The notes beneath the pieces were generated by a model. The model saw only the letters and a list, made by a program, of their open reading frames with translations. It had not been told where the DNA came from and did not search any database. A stretch of DNA of 56,296 nucleotides, taken from DASYZQ01 sp035946175 (GTDB lineage Bacteria; Patescibacteriota; Saccharimonadia; Saccharimonadales; UBA4665). Each line of letters starts with the position of its first letter. Within the stretch, counting starts at the first letter, position 1. Location of the stretch: the NCBI GenBank assembly GCA_035946175.1, contig DASYZQ010000041.1:1-56296 (forward strand), given 5' to 3'. Both the position numbers and the translations under genes were made by a program. Of this stretch, positions 33,280 through 41,478 are shown one piece after another.

Positions 33280-34233
33280 ATATTCTAGTAGTATACTCGG
33301 CCAAGTGCTACTGCGTCTGTTGTGATTATGTTGTATATCTACTGACCCTGGGGATAGGGTGGCGTGGGTAGCCAACAACCGTATAAGGTCTACAAGTGGC
33401 TGTAATGAGCCTCCTGCAAGCATGAGATCAAATCGCTGTAGCGTGGCAAGTTGGGCTGCTTCGCTATCTTTTTCGTCAGGACGAGGATCGTATACCCTTG
33501 TTCTTAGGATGCTACTGCCTTGTACCATATCGGCATCATCTAATCCGCCGCCTAGAATAATATTCGGGCGTTGCTCTCTGAGTACCGAAAGTTCACCGTG
33601 ACCACGCTCCCGCTTGTTCAGAACATGTATCATGCTCTCTTGGCCCCAGCCCGCAATGTGGCCCTCGTCGGTTAACCCTAAGTGAGTCGATAAGACAATA
33701 TCGGGGTGAATACCGAAGTGCTGACACCATATATCAATGATATTAGTAACGCCAGCAGAGAGGATGGCTGTTGGAATGTTATGCTTTTGACACAATTCAA
33801 ATAGCTCTGCCACCCCTGGTCTGATACTGGCTCGTGATACAAACTTCCGCTCCACATCAAATAAGTTCACTCCACCCTGCTACATGAGCCGTAGCGCCCC
33901 GTTCCACCATTCAGCAGCCAGTGTTTCGGTCAGCTCTCCCCGCAACTCAAGCGGTCTATAGTGCTGGTATAGCTCCCTTGATGGTCCTGACAGTATTTCT
34001 CGGGGCAGAAATGACTCAAGGATGGTCCGGGTATAAAAATCCTGTCCTTGCTCATTTGCGCAAGTCAGTGTTCTGTCGAAGTCGAGAACGAGATGCTACG
34101 AATCAGTCCCATCATCTGCAAAATGCTCCAATTTCTGAATGATGGCCACCCCATCGGCATATGAGAAATTTTCCAGGCTTGACTGTAGGGGGTTACTTGT
34201 AACTAATGTCTCTTCGGAATCGCTTCTAGGCAT
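33280..34233 (-). pseudogene. HAD-superfamily nucleotidase-like gene with two in-frame UAG codons, continuous with dnaX
   Basis: ATG 34233. One continuous frame of 318 codons leads into dnaX, broken only by TAG at 34098-34096 and 33882-33880. Motif I HLVLDFDRTLT follows the first TAG directly; motif II is PTAILSAGVTNII; motif IV is ILGGGLDDADMV. The layout recalls pyrimidine 5'-nucleotidase-type HAD phosphatases. There is no frameshift and no other stop. Both TAGs are followed by CA (UAG-CAU, UAG-CAG). TAG is an ordinary stop for other genes here (ligD, ku, DUF805), so genome-wide recoding is excluded. Nonsense decay, readthrough or sequencing error remain. No stop separates it from dnaX. Confidence 0.65.
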
Positions 34234-34360
34234 TGGTGTATTTAAAAATTTTTACTCTAGATAGCTATTTAGGCCCCATACTCTAAATAGACAGTAATGT
34301 CATTGTCTACATAATGAGAATCACCTTTGCCGCACCCTCAACAGTAGAACTTTTATTGCT

Positions 34361-34870
34361 CTAAAGAGCAGCTTCAAGGGCTGCCCACTCGGCGTTCGTG
34401 TCATCTTCAGGAACGTTCACGCTTACCTGATCGCCAGGCTTGGCTTTAAAGTAGGTGACGCTGGCCAGCAACACACGGTAGTGTCTATCTCCGACTTCAA
34501 CATAGTAATGACCGTTGTCGAGTTTCAATACTCCAACCACCTGCTTACGGGCAATCGGTCCGATTTGTTTATACAGAAAAGTACCATCATCAGCTATGGT
34601 AAGTTTGAGAATATCTCCTTGGACTAGTTTGGACTTAGAAGCATAGTTGGCGGGTACGGGGTAAATCTTGCTGTCAGAACCGACCATGTTCTGACCATCA
34701 AAGACCCCTTCAATCACCTTGCCGATATTTTCTTCTTTGGTAACTGGTTTGATAGTTTGGTCATCGCCGACTAAGCTCACCAGCAATTCACTTGCTGCTG
34801 CAAGGCTGGTCTCAGCTTCTTGAATGAGCGCTCGGAGGCGCTTGATCTGTTTATCCGCTACATCTGCCAT
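34361..34870 (-). CDS. Conserved hypothetical protein with coiled coil and OB-like domain
   Basis: 169 residues. Residues 1-40 are a charged helix (KQIKRLRALIQEAETSLAAASELL) likely to coil. The rest is beta-rich: GKVIEGVFDGQNMVGSDSKIYPVPANYASKSKLVQGDILKLTI. The GVFDGQNM...YPVPANYASKSKLVQGD pattern is one I associate with uncharacterised Patescibacteria proteins. No TM. Located just downstream of rplJ-rplL. Function unknown. Confidence 0.75.
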   Translation of the reverse strand: MADVADKQIKRLRALIQEAETSLAAASELLVSLVGDDQTIKPVTKEENIGKVIEGVFDGQNMVGSDSKIYPVPANYASKSKLVQGDILKLTIADDGTFLYKQIGPIARKQVVGVLKLDNGHYYVEVGDRHYRVLLASVTYFKAKPGDQVSVNVPEDDTNAEWAALEAAL

Positions 34871-35022
34871 GTATTTGCACTGTCTCTCTTTCTGTGTCTA
34901 CAAGGAAGTGTTTGTTTGGATACACTTACACCTAAGCGTATCATGATTAATAAGTCAAGTCAAAGTTTCAAAAACACCAGATTTTGGTGGAATTAAATCC
35001 GAAATGATGGCATTGCCAGGGG

Positions 35023-35445
35023 TTAGGCGAGCTCTACGGTTGCGCCAGCTTCTTCAAGCACCTTCTTGGCGTTCTCGGCATCCTCTTTCTTGGCCTTTTC
35101 TAGAATCGTCTTTGGTGCGCCGTCGACCAGGGCCTTCGCTTCACCAAGGCCGAGGCCTGTCAGATCCTTCACCGCCTTTATAACGGCAACTTTCTGGGCG
35201 CCAGTTTCCTTCAAAACGACGTCGTACTCACTCTTCTCTTCGGCGACCGGTGCAGCCTCGCCAGCGGCTGGAGCAGCCATGGCGACAGCTGGTGCCGCGG
35301 CGCTAACATTCCAGTATTCCTCTAGAAACTTGACAAATTTGCTGATCTCCAGCGCGCTCATTTTATCGAGCTCGGTAACCAGCTTTTCAAATTCCTTTGG
35401 AACTTCTACTTTCTTATCTTTGGCCTGAGTTGTCTCTTCGCTCAT
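35023..35445 (-). CDS. rplL: Ribosomal protein L7/L12
   Basis: 140 residues, slightly long at the N-terminus. The N-terminal dimerisation part (FEKLVTELDKMSALEISKFVKFLEEYW), Ala/Pro hinge (AAAPAVAMAAPAAGEAAPVAEE) and C-terminal factor-binding domain (DVVLKETGAQKVAVIKAVKDLTGLGLGEAKALVDGAPK) are all present. AAAGGAGAG lies just before the ATG. It follows rplJ by 21 bases, the classic operon. Confidence 0.97.
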   Translation of the reverse strand: MSEETTQAKDKKVEVPKEFEKLVTELDKMSALEISKFVKFLEEYWNVSAAAPAVAMAAPAAGEAAPVAEEKSEYDVVLKETGAQKVAVIKAVKDLTGLGLGEAKALVDGAPKTILEKAKKEDAENAKKVLEEAGATVELA

Positions 35446-35466
35446 AATCTCTCCTTTATCTTGTAA

Positions 35467-35997
35467 TTATTGACTAATCTCAGCTTTTGCCTGTAATACA
35501 TATAACAGCCCGCGCAGATTACCTGAAAGCACCCTGGTGAATCCACTGAGCGGTGCCGCTATAGTGCCCAGAAGCTGGGCCCGCAATTGTTCCTTGCTCG
35601 GTAGGGCAGCGAGTGCTTTTACGTCATCAGTGCTAAGCAAGCTACCATCGGCGCTAATAGCACCAATAAACTGCAGTGAATTGTTGCTTTTAGCGAACTG
35701 CGCCAGAGTCTGGGCTGGGGCAACTTCGTCTTCGGGGTTAAAGGCGTAAAGTAGTTGGCCTGCTAGCGAGCTCGTATCCACACCTTTTAAGTGTTCTATC
35801 TGCTGCAGCGCCTTGATGACGAGGCGGTTTTTAACCACACGTACTTGCGTATTGGTCGCTTTACCGCTTCGACGCAGCTGCTGTATGGCCTGCACGGTAG
35901 TACCAGGGTAGGCTGCTATAACAGTCATCTTAGAAGCCGAAAGCAGATTGGCAACTTCGGCTACAATTTCCTGCTTCTTATCTTTTGTAAGCGCCAT
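35467..35997 (-). CDS. rplJ: Ribosomal protein L10
   Basis: 176 residues. MALTKDKKQEIVAEVANLLSASKMTVIAAYPG is the usual start; RVVKNRLVIKALQ is the rRNA-binding motif; the C-terminal helix that carries L7/L12 dimers is GFTRVLSGNLRGLLYVLQAKAE. The ATG has an AGGAAAGG ribosome site. Upstream leader holds the attenuator-like hairpin at 36037-36062. Confidence 0.97.
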   Translation of the reverse strand: MALTKDKKQEIVAEVANLLSASKMTVIAAYPGTTVQAIQQLRRSGKATNTQVRVVKNRLVIKALQQIEHLKGVDTSSLAGQLLYAFNPEDEVAPAQTLAQFAKSNNSLQFIGAISADGSLLSTDDVKALAALPSKEQLRAQLLGTIAAPLSGFTRVLSGNLRGLLYVLQAKAEISQ

Positions 35998-36030
35998 TTT
36001 AGGCCTTTCCTTTCGCTATCCCAAAGATAT

Positions 36031-36062
36031 ATAAAAAATGTCTTTGGTTAACCAAAGACATT
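36031..36062 (-). terminator. Attenuator-like hairpin in the rplJ leader
   Basis: On the minus strand AATGTCTTTGGTT-AACCAAAGACATT (36062-36037) is a perfect 26-base palindrome (up to 13 bp of stem) followed by TTTTTAT, an intrinsic terminator form. It lies 40 bases before rplJ and about 80 bases after the likely transcription start. A second copy of the right arm, ACCAAAGACA, lies upstream at 36132-36123 and could pair with the left arm instead, so the leader could switch between two structures. Confidence 0.75.
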
Positions 36063-36142
36063 GAATATTTCACAAAAAAGTGAATATAACCTCGGCGACC
36101 TAATTAAGGTATAACCCGTCGCTGTCTTTGGTAATCAAAACT

Positions 36143-36171
36143 ATCTTACTATGGGGCTCGTTTCTCGTCAA
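36143..36171 (-). promoter_or_regulatory. Promoter of the rplJ-rplL operon
   Basis: Minus strand: TTGACG (36171-36166), 17-base spacer, TAAGAT (36148-36143). It starts just after the stop of the M20 peptidase gene (36192). Transcription would begin around 36136, just before the upstream ACCAAAGACA element. Confidence 0.65.
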
Positions 36172-36191
36172 GTCTAGTTCAGCTTATAAAA

Positions 36192-37307
36192 TTAAAGATA
36201 TGCTTGCAGAAATCTCTGTAAGGTTTCCCTATAATCATCCAGGGCTTTTACGGGGACATATTCATTGTCGGCGTGTTGATGCTCTCCTGCTACACCGAAC
36301 TCGCAGGCTTGATTGCCCACTACCCCATAGAATCGAGCGTCACTACTGCCGTTACGCTGAACAAGATCAAACTCCTGACCCTCTACCATTTCGGCTGCCG
36401 CTTTTAGCCGGAGCAGCGAGGGATTCTTAGGGTCAGCATAATAGGGAGGCGAAAAATCATGGAAGGTAAGAATTTCAGCACTAGGATCAAGGTTTTTTAT
36501 AAAGGCTGCAAATTTTTTTCTATCACTCAGATTTGGATCGCCGATGGTGTAACGGGCATCTAGCTTTACGACCGCTGCCCCGGGCGTCTTGTTGTGTGCA
36601 GTTTCCTTAGTGGTAATGCCGGTTACGGTCACAGTCGATGCCTCGGTATGTTCACTCGGCGTAGGGTAGTGTGTGTGGATCTCTTGTATGAAACGGTGGG
36701 CCTTGATAGCTGCGTTTTCTCCTCTCCAGGGGTAGGCGCCATGGGCGCTTTGGCCTTGGAAACCAATTTCAACTAAAATCGCCCCTTTTGCACGATTAGC
36801 AATTTCATAGGTATCCGTGGCTCTACCGCAATCACCGGCAATAACAAAATCGGCTCTCACCCCGTGTTCCACTACCTGGAGCTTTGTGCCATTTTTGCCG
36901 CCAGACTCTTCATCGGTAACGATTTGAAGGGCGAGCGAAAAAGGTATCTTGTCAATGAATTGGCAGAAGATGTCTGCCATAATTACAGCGGCGGCCTTCA
37001 TGTCGTAGACGCCACGGCCGTATAATTTGTTATCTTTAACCAGGGCTTTGTACTGTTGTGCCTCTCCGGGAACGACATCCACATGACCGTTGAAAATGAG
37101 GTCGAATTGCTTTGGCCGGGTCTTGGCTCGATAGGCAAGAAAGCTAGACTTGCCGTTACGTTCAAACGGTTCGATTGTTATTGTTTTACCACTACTCTTA
37201 ATAAAATCGACCATGAAATCGTAGGCCTGGCGTAAGCCCTTGGGGTTGTCGGCGGTCGATTCAATGGCAATAAGCTGCTTGATCTTGTCTATGAGTTGGT
37301 TGGTCAT
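36192..37307 (-). CDS. M20-family metallopeptidase/deacylase (ArgE/DapE-like)
   Basis: 371 residues. Zinc ligands and catalytic residues are recognisable: LIFNGHVDVVPG (H-x-D), LYGRGVYDMKAAAVIM (G-R-G-x-x-D-M-K), TDEESGGKNGT (E-E), ADFVIAGDCGRATDT and the C-terminal AGEHQHADNEYV His. The family hydrolyses small N-acyl or peptide substrates; DapE, ArgE or a di/tripeptidase role cannot be separated. The gap 37308-37468 holds no gene but has distant inverted arms ATAACAGGG (37345-37353) and CCCTGTTAT (37390-37398). Confidence 0.88.
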   Translation of the reverse strand: MTNQLIDKIKQLIAIESTADNPKGLRQAYDFMVDFIKSSGKTITIEPFERNGKSSFLAYRAKTRPKQFDLIFNGHVDVVPGEAQQYKALVKDNKLYGRGVYDMKAAAVIMADIFCQFIDKIPFSLALQIVTDEESGGKNGTKLQVVEHGVRADFVIAGDCGRATDTYEIANRAKGAILVEIGFQGQSAHGAYPWRGENAAIKAHRFIQEIHTHYPTPSEHTEASTVTVTGITTKETAHNKTPGAAVVKLDARYTIGDPNLSDRKKFAAFIKNLDPSAEILTFHDFSPPYYADPKNPSLLRLKAAAEMVEGQEFDLVQRNGSSDARFYGVVGNQACEFGVAGEHQHADNEYVPVKALDDYRETLQRFLQAYL

Positions 37308-37468
37308 TGATTAACTATAAATATTCTATACAGTCTCAGAATTTATAACAGGGTTGGGATTACTGTAGCATTTTTCGCCACAACCTTTGCCCTGTTATGG
37401 CACGTCTTCTTATAATACGTTTCTCTGTCTATATCGTCAACCTCATATGGGCTGGTGCTTTGAGACAT

Positions 37469-39703
37469 TCAGCTTGCTGTGAATTTCATTGCCTCAGCAA
37501 CGTTGGGGTGTTTCTCGGCAATTTTTCTGTACATCTGATCGACAAGCTGTCGAGAGTCATCGGTATGATTAAGGGGCTGTTCGAAGATATGAAACGCTTC
37601 TTGGCCATTATGGTTGAGCTGCCAGCGAAGCTTATGACCGAGGAGTGTTGCATATTGTGCTTGAGTCGTAAAGCCTTTCTCCTGCAGTAAGCTGAAGAGT
37701 TTGAGGCTTGTCGCAAAACAGGCTTCAAACTCTTCTTCAACACCAGCATCCTCGATTAATTTCGGCATGTCATAGCCATAGCGTGGTGTCAATGATTGCC
37801 AGACAGTGTCGCTGAGCACAATATAGCGGGACAATTGCCGAAATACGCTATACGCACATAGTATATCCCAACCATACCGGACTTTTCCAAGGGCTGGCCC
37901 GGGCAAGTCTCGCCTGCTTTGGCGCTGGCCCATATAGGCGCGGAATGCTTGGAGCTTTTTCTCGAATGGCCAGGAGCTTACCATAGTGTCTAACTCAGAC
38001 AGTGACAGATTGTTTACTTCATAGAGCATTGCTGGCAGAACGTCGAACTCGTTACGGGGCCATATCTCGTTTAACTGTATGGCTTCTTGATTGGAATCGG
38101 CATGATTTTGCGAGCTGCTTGTTAAATGTCGTAATGCTTCCTGTCGGGCCGTCTCGTATGCGACCGAACCGTTTATCGGCTCTTGCCCCTCTCTACTGTC
38201 GAGGAATGAGGGGACGATCTTTTGGATCTCTACAAGGAGTCGCCTACCGACGGACTGTGCCTCGGTCAGTTCGCTGCTAAAAAGCCGTCTGACGAGATCT
38301 TCAAGAGGTTCAAGGGGAGCGAAAATGCCAACCGTTGCGGTAGTGGCTACGGGTAATACAACTGCAGCGGTCTGACAGGCTTCCTTTCGGACCGCGAGGC
38401 TCCAAATGTCTGTGCGTTTGGCGGCCGGAACGACCGAATTTTCCCCGATATACGTCACAAGCTTCTGAATGATATCACTGTACTGGTCAAAGATTTGGTC
38501 CATATGTCGGCGATAGTGCTGCTGGGTGGCTTCATCGAGCTCTGGTGGAACGTAATAGGCGTAACTACCTTTGCTGTCGCGAGTATCTAAATAGGTATAT
38601 GGGCTGGAGAGGTCTAGAGAGGTAGCGAGCCTGCTATGGTCAAATATTTGGGCTAGTAAGCTGGAGGCATTTTCGATGACAAGGTGTAGACCGGTTAAAC
38701 GTTTGGTGGCCGGGTTGTTGCGGGTAACGTTTAGTGCCTCCTGCTCTTGGTGCTCCGGCAGTTTGCCTGCATACTCCTCTAGGAGCGTAAGACGAAGATC
38801 GTCGACGCGTTTCGTGCGTTGGGCCATAGCCGCTGCAATAATGAGCGGTGTCAACTTGTCAGTGAATGTATAGACGTCTTCGGTCGCGTTGGTTACGACT
38901 GATTCAAGGAAGGTTTTGCCTAGAGTGGTTACTTCGTAAATACCCTGTTCATTTCGGTGTATATAGGGGTTGTCAGCGATTATCTCAGTGGCCGTACTAC
39001 CTTCATGAGTTTGGTGCCTCGAGGGGTTGGGCAGGTAGGGCTCGACTTTGCCCCAAATGATGCCTTCTATGTCGCTAGGGGTGAGCAACTGTTTGTCACG
39101 AGCGCAGTCGATACGCGTAAAATCCTTCGGGAAGAGCTGGCACATATCATCAAAGACGCCAAGGGTGCGTCTAAGGTGCTGCTGATCCTTTTCATGAATA
39201 TCGCGAAGCTGACCGGCTTGATCGCGTTCCTGTAGAAGCTGTGCGGACAATTCTGTCGGCATTCGTAATACAAAGCTCATCGTTGGTCTCGGAATACCGA
39301 GCATCTCAAATTCAAGATTATCCAACCAGATAAAATAGCCACGTCGCTCTTCGGCATTTCGGAACTTGGTACCCTGATGTGCCATATTTGAGCCGACATA
39401 ACGGTCGGCTAGCACAATTTTATTTTGCTGCAAGGCTTCTCGAATTTTTGGTGCTGCCTGGTAGCGGTCTAAGGCGTAGAACAAAGATGCGGTGTAGGGG
39501 CTTGTGTCATTGACGCTGCCGTAAGAGCCACTAAGGTATTGACGGACGAAGTAGCTGGACTGCTCTTCATAACGAGGAAAACTGATCGTTGTCACATCAT
39601 AGCCGGCTGTTACTAAGCGATTGCGCAGCAATTCCAGCTGGGTGGTCTTGCCTGAACCGTCAGCTCCTTCGATAACGATAAATGTGCCCACATGGTCACT
39701 CAT
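37469..39703 (-). CDS. Thymidylate kinase fused to two ThyX-like domains
   Basis: 744 residues from ATG 39703 (MSDHVGTFIVIEG); an upstream in-frame extension lacks family features. Residues about 1-215 are thymidylate kinase (P-loop GADGSGKT at 13-20; SLFYALDRYQAA; LADRYVGSN, DRY). About 290-480 is a degenerate ThyX-like domain with HSRLATSLDLSSPYTY where ThyX has RHR-x7-S. About 600-744 is a second ThyX-like domain (GWDILCAYSVFRQLSRYIVLSDT, RYGYDMP, AQYATLLGHKLRWQLNHNGQEAFHI, HPNVAEAMKF). The kinase phosphorylates dTMP. Whether the ThyX halves make dTMP is doubtful, and a canonical ThyA is present at 42670. Confidence 0.8.
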   Translation of the reverse strand: MSDHVGTFIVIEGADGSGKTTQLELLRNRLVTAGYDVTTISFPRYEEQSSYFVRQYLSGSYGSVNDTSPYTASLFYALDRYQAAPKIREALQQNKIVLADRYVGSNMAHQGTKFRNAEERRGYFIWLDNLEFEMLGIPRPTMSFVLRMPTELSAQLLQERDQAGQLRDIHEKDQQHLRRTLGVFDDMCQLFPKDFTRIDCARDKQLLTPSDIEGIIWGKVEPYLPNPSRHQTHEGSTATEIIADNPYIHRNEQGIYEVTTLGKTFLESVVTNATEDVYTFTDKLTPLIIAAAMAQRTKRVDDLRLTLLEEYAGKLPEHQEQEALNVTRNNPATKRLTGLHLVIENASSLLAQIFDHSRLATSLDLSSPYTYLDTRDSKGSYAYYVPPELDEATQQHYRRHMDQIFDQYSDIIQKLVTYIGENSVVPAAKRTDIWSLAVRKEACQTAAVVLPVATTATVGIFAPLEPLEDLVRRLFSSELTEAQSVGRRLLVEIQKIVPSFLDSREGQEPINGSVAYETARQEALRHLTSSSQNHADSNQEAIQLNEIWPRNEFDVLPAMLYEVNNLSLSELDTMVSSWPFEKKLQAFRAYMGQRQSRRDLPGPALGKVRYGWDILCAYSVFRQLSRYIVLSDTVWQSLTPRYGYDMPKLIEDAGVEEEFEACFATSLKLFSLLQEKGFTTQAQYATLLGHKLRWQLNHNGQEAFHIFEQPLNHTDDSRQLVDQMYRKIAEKHPNVAEAMKFTAS

Positions 39704-39857
39704 ACATGCCCTTTCGTATGCGTGAACCGGAGCCGCACCCTCCGTATCTCGTACAACTTTCTTAGTGTACCTCCCCGACCACGGTTTGCGCAAGGACAGC
39801 AACTCTTACGCTATGATGAGCTCACCGTAATGATACTTTTGTATCGCCATACCTCTG

Positions 39858-41228
39858 TCATGTGTTGTGCCGAATATCCACCAGATCGAAAAAGGGCTGT
39901 AGATTATTCCTATCGAAGCAGGCCCTTACTTCATCGGCAACCGTTTGCTTTTTCTGGACCCGTTGGTCCAGTATGTCCAGGAATTTTTCTTCTCCCAATT
40001 CTCGCTTTTGTAGCCCCTCTCTGGCGATCTGGAGTGCCTGCTCTATTAGCGGGGTTATCGGATCGTCTTGCATTGTTGCCCTTAGACTATGGCGTAATAC
40101 ATCGACCCGGAGTTTTCGCCACTCTGCATGCGAGTAGCGTTTGTACAACTCATATGATTTCGGTAGGTTTTCTATAAGGCCGAGGGCAAACGCAGCAATG
40201 CAAAACATGGCATTTTCAGGTTGCTGAGCGCATGCACGTACCTCTATAGTGCCAAATTTGGGGGCTAGACGTGCTTGCCACCAGGCAAAGCCACTGTGAA
40301 ACTGTATATCGTCAGTCCGACTCTCTAGCTGTACCGATTTACCGCTGACGGTTTGACCAACACTGAGCGTTTTTGCGCGCATAAAATCACCGAAGGTTTT
40401 GTGGCCGACTATCTTTATGTATTCGTTGCCTCTTTGAATCATGAGCGGGCGAAACTGACAGAGCCGGTTCACGTAATCAGTAAAATCGGAGAATTCATCA
40501 GGGATGCCTGTTTGCTCAATGCGGTTAGACCAGCCTTTGTCCCAGAATATCTCACGAACATCGCTCCACTCAGGATCTGATACCCCTTTCCAGATACTTG
40601 AGTTGGATGTAACTGCACTCAGTAGTGGAGCGATGCCGTTCATGACATTTACTGCCCGAATCGCCTCGTCCCTGAATATGTCGATGTGGCATTGGCTGGA
40701 AGCACTTATGGCGAATAGATTAAGATCCTGACCGCGGTTGAGGGAATCCTGTACCATTAAAAGATACCGCCCTTTTTTCGCAATGAGTTTACGAGAGGGT
40801 GGAGATATTGGCTGTATACCGTATCCCAGCAGATGGCAACCCGCGGGGCCGAAGAACTCCAGCAATGTTCCCTTAATTTTTTGCCAATGCTCCACCAACT
40901 TAAAAAGATCATTTTCAGGGCTTAGTGACGTTTCTAGGGTGCAGTAACCCACATCGGTGCCAATGATATCCTTATCGTATCCAAATCGGCCTTTCCCGGC
41001 AGAGACAGACCGTTCTGCGGCAACTTTTTCGCCAGTTCCCGCATCTACTGTAGTTCGCCAGCCGTTATTCTCAAGCCAGTCAAAAAATCTCTGAATGGTC
41101 GAGTACTTGACGGTTGTGCCGTTGCTTTCAACGACAGGTAGTTCAATCTCAATGCCTATTTTGCGGCGTATGGACTCGTGAGGCTGTGGCAGGAAGTTTC
41201 TAGTGAAGTACTCGACAATGTCGTGCAT
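39858..41228 (-). CDS. Glutamate-cysteine ligase, GCS2 family
   Basis: 456 residues. RRKIGIEIELPVVE is the N-terminal ATP/Glu motif (E-x-E), the SASSQCHID segment and the GTIEVRACAQQPENAMF strand match the GCS2 fold used by plant/proteobacterial GshA and EgtA. It would make gamma-glutamylcysteine from Glu and Cys. No glutathione synthetase gene is in the window, so the product could serve as a thiol itself or feed a peptide ligase elsewhere. Cytosolic, full length. Confidence 0.85.
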   Translation of the reverse strand: MHDIVEYFTRNFLPQPHESIRRKIGIEIELPVVESNGTTVKYSTIQRFFDWLENNGWRTTVDAGTGEKVAAERSVSAGKGRFGYDKDIIGTDVGYCTLETSLSPENDLFKLVEHWQKIKGTLLEFFGPAGCHLLGYGIQPISPPSRKLIAKKGRYLLMVQDSLNRGQDLNLFAISASSQCHIDIFRDEAIRAVNVMNGIAPLLSAVTSNSSIWKGVSDPEWSDVREIFWDKGWSNRIEQTGIPDEFSDFTDYVNRLCQFRPLMIQRGNEYIKIVGHKTFGDFMRAKTLSVGQTVSGKSVQLESRTDDIQFHSGFAWWQARLAPKFGTIEVRACAQQPENAMFCIAAFALGLIENLPKSYELYKRYSHAEWRKLRVDVLRHSLRATMQDDPITPLIEQALQIAREGLQKRELGEEKFLDILDQRVQKKQTVADEVRACFDRNNLQPFFDLVDIRHNT

Positions 41229-41334
41229 GTCCTGATACTATCACCAATCCAATATGTTGGCACGTTCGCTGCCTAGGGTAAGCATCAAACCGGCCTTTAC
41301 AAAATATCCGGCTTCTCACATAATCTCAGGAGTT

Positions 41335-41478
41335 ATGGATCAACCAACGGACAATACAGCGCAAAGTGATGCTGACGCCTATTACGGTGAGGACGATGCC
41401 GGCACAGAGGAGCTTGATTTGAGCTTCCTCGACCAAGACGAAGACGATGCCGACAAGACAGACGAGAAGCACGAATAA
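41335..41478 (+). CDS. Small acidic protein overlapping a GT4 gene
   Basis: 47 residues from ATG 41335 (MDQPTDNTAQSDADAYYG); AGGAG lies two bases before the ATG, close but usable. Nearly half the residues are acidic and it has no Cys or membrane segment. It overlaps the start of the glycosyltransferase gene by 32 bases in another frame, which suggests translational coupling. Confidence 0.5.
   Translation: MDQPTDNTAQSDADAYYGEDDAGTEELDLSFLDQDEDDADKTDEKHE

Noticed and set aside
33280..34233. Genome-wide reassignment of UAG
   Set aside because: TAG ends ligD, ku, the DUF805 gene and the first gene in the window at expected protein ends.
37345..37398. Terminator or riboswitch from ATAACAGGG/CCCTGTTAT
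   Set aside because: The arms are 36 bases apart with no T-run and no known riboswitch features.
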